7,577 nucleotides of DNA from Chitinophagaceae bacterium (GTDB taxonomy: Bacteria; Bacteroidota; Bacteroidia; Chitinophagales; Chitinophagaceae). Of the stretch, positions 7,501-7,577 are shown in pieces (the first letter of the stretch is position 1; each line of letters begins with the position of its first letter). Position numbers and translations under genes: made by a program. The DNA is taken from the NCBI GenBank assembly GCA_018061385.1, contig JAGOUF010000096.1, forward strand, positions 1 to 7,577. The letters are read 5' to 3'. The notes beneath the pieces are model-generated. The model was not told the origin of the DNA, searched no databases, and saw only the letters and a program-made list of their open reading frames with translations.

Positions 7501-7577
7501 ATTGATAACACTATAGAAACTGCAACAGCACAATTAAATGCTTTGGCAGAAGAAGGTATTGGTGGATACTCTGTAAC
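4504..7577 (+). CDS. Very large secreted right-handed beta-helix surface protein (3' truncated)
   Basis: The frame stays open from ATG 4504 to the window end (1024 codons plus two bases; no stop seen). A signal peptide, MKKILLFLSVLLTYSSSFA, with likely cleavage before Gln20, marks it for export. Module order by residue: an opening motif YATLKDAFDALN (34-45); a region of about 17 rungs (about 113-684) with alternating G-[IV] strands and [ILVF]-x-[NG]-N-x-[IVF] turns, indicating a right-handed parallel beta-helix; a loop-rich stretch to 790; DFDGDTRNATTPDVGADEF (791-809); an Ig-like beta segment (about 816-955); then a second copy of the opening motif (976-1013). Composition is heavy in Thr, Asn, Gly, Ser and Ala, with few Cys or charged residues. 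Proteins of this build in Bacteroidota often end in a type IX sorting domain; that end is outside the window, so the route and anchoring are inferred. No catalytic site is recognisable. An adhesin or surface-layer role is likelier than a polysaccharide lyase, but this is inference. Confidence 0.88.
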   Translation, partial: MKKILLFLSVLLTYSSSFAQIDVTATSGTPFASYATLKDAFDALNSGIQTGTITIAISGNTTETASAVLNASGTGGANYTSITISPTGGVLRTISGSLASALVDLNGADNVTIDGLNTGGNALTFDNQNTGIAGTTTIRFIGDATNNTINNCTLLGASTSASTGTVFFSTGLATGNSNNMINNCTVSGSGATFATNGIFSSGTVNFNNSNNTIQNCKIENTFSGTLASVGILVATNNSTWTIHNNKFYQTASRTYTTANTHRAIQVTTGNGYTITNNVIGYASNTATGIYTMLGTIATRFIAIDLAVGTTVATSVQNNTVSSISLNTSSGAATANGVLCGLNITAGNVNVGNITPNTFGGASPTLNSLSVISTSTQGSVVGINSSSTGAILIQGNIFGGFSSGNTAAIGGGVFGINVSGAAASMTITNNIIGNTTADNMRAGISGTTTTGSSIAVGINVTSAAVVLNVTGNTVQNFSSFQTTGTGYARGIVQTVAGTGAVFNGNTVRELKTGSALTVYTSGLVSVAGIYVAAGTNPSINGNTIYNLSNINTGTGNYTVAGISIAACTNMSVSKNVVYGLSNAGTGTTATAPPVICGVLLRSGTTATNIFNNMISLGNGITTNTTIIGIFSNHGSTPNPTVNVYYNNVNIEGTAAAGALASFGYVRGDLTLTARTPTVDIRNNIFTNTRTGGTGKHYAISNNYGATTASATGWAANASNFNVLNANATTIAYWTTDQTFATWKTISSSDANSFSGVAVNYANSAVGDLHLNMGMTPTQLESGGTTIATYTTDFDGDTRNATTPDVGADEFTGVSLDLVGPAISYIALANTSITFNRAFANVTITDATGVNGTAGTRPRVYFRRSTDANAYNDNTSGTDGWKYVEASGATSPFSFTLDYSLLNGGTGVTTGQTVQYFVVAQDIAAPTVGVSPAVTFASTPATVDLAGAQFPVTGTPSSYTIVVPFAGSYDVGATAPTYTTLKSFFDAVNANVLNGDITVNIIDNTIETATAQLNALAEEGIGGYSV
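4603..4716 (+). repeat. First copy of the module-opening motif (residues 34-71)
   Basis: This encodes YATLKDAFDALN...NTTETASAVLNA. It aligns without gaps to residues 976-1013 with 21 of 38 identical residues by hand count. It lies 14 residues after the predicted signal cleavage site and appears to open each large module of the protein. Confidence 0.8.
4840..6555 (+). repeat. About 17 protein-level rungs of a two-strand beta-helix repeat
   Basis: The motif [ILVF]-x-[NG]-N-x-[IVF] recurs in register. Its first residue is at 149, 181, 213, 242, 274, 315, 353, 392, 426, 468, 501, 538, 571, 608, 643 and 679, with a probable first rung at 113 (IDGL); the steps are 29-42 residues, mostly 32-38. From residue 230 on, most rungs are preceded 11-17 residues earlier by a G-[IV]-like strand (for example Gly340, 381, 414, 456, 489, 527, 560, 596, 627, 662). 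Some rungs vary, such as 353 (ITPNTF) and 643 (YYNNVN). The DNA itself is not a tandem repeat, so the repeats are old and diverged. Confidence 0.8.
7429..7542 (+). repeat. Second copy of the module-opening motif (residues 976-1013)
   Basis: This encodes YTTLKSFFDAVN...NTIETATAQLNA, a diverged copy of residues 34-71 displaced by 942 residues. It follows the Ig-like segment and a short GSYDVGATAPTYTTL lead, implying that a second beta-helix module begins here and continues past the window. Confidence 0.8.

Noticed and set aside
4640..7577. Large repeat-rich segment as a possible mobile element or CRISPR-like array
   Set aside because: The periodicity is at protein level with diverged DNA; there are no identical spaced repeats, transposase, or terminal inverted repeats.

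Overview
This AT-rich window looks like chromosomal DNA from a member of the Bacteroidota, probably near Chitinophagaceae or the wider Chitinophagales; the placement is by gene style, not by a search. The clues are a HisIE fusion as the apparent last gene of a his cluster, a secreted TlpA-type thioredoxin with a DUF4369-like N-terminus, almost no Shine-Dalgarno sequences, promoters of the TTG-N19-TAnnTTTG type, and a very large Thr/Asn/Gly/Ser-rich secreted beta-helix protein of the kind usually exported by the type IX system. All confident genes are on the + strand.

Layout. Bases 1-42 may be the last 13 codons of an upstream gene. hisIE (48-644) covers steps 2 and 3 of histidine synthesis. 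One base after its stop begins a secreted TlpA/DUF4369 thiol-disulfide protein (646-1779), which ends in a clear intrinsic terminator (1800-1833). rmlD (1846-2715) is the last enzyme of dTDP-L-rhamnose synthesis. A 145-base gap with a candidate promoter and several dyads leads to a monofunctional aspartokinase (2861-4180), the entry enzyme for the lysine/threonine/methionine/diaminopimelate branch. A 21-bp perfect hairpin (4202-4247) closes this part.

The 323-base gap 4181-4503 holds the terminator, a 12-bp inverted repeat, three copies of one 10-mer, a consensus-like Bacteroidota promoter (4393-4422), and an ATG-poor open frame with a membrane-like stretch. From 4504 to the window end runs one open frame (at least 1024 codons, 3' end cut off) with a signal peptide. 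It contains about 17 rungs of a roughly 35-residue two-strand repeat, a PDVGADEF-type closing motif and an Ig-like segment. At residue 976 it then restarts with a second copy of its own N-terminal motif. The full protein is therefore probably much larger and modular.

The first four genes are housekeeping biosynthesis and envelope redox functions with no obvious shared pathway. The most unusual content is the modular surface protein and its regulatory region. I see no mobile element, CRISPR array, tRNA or rRNA. I did not find a clearly new multi-gene system.
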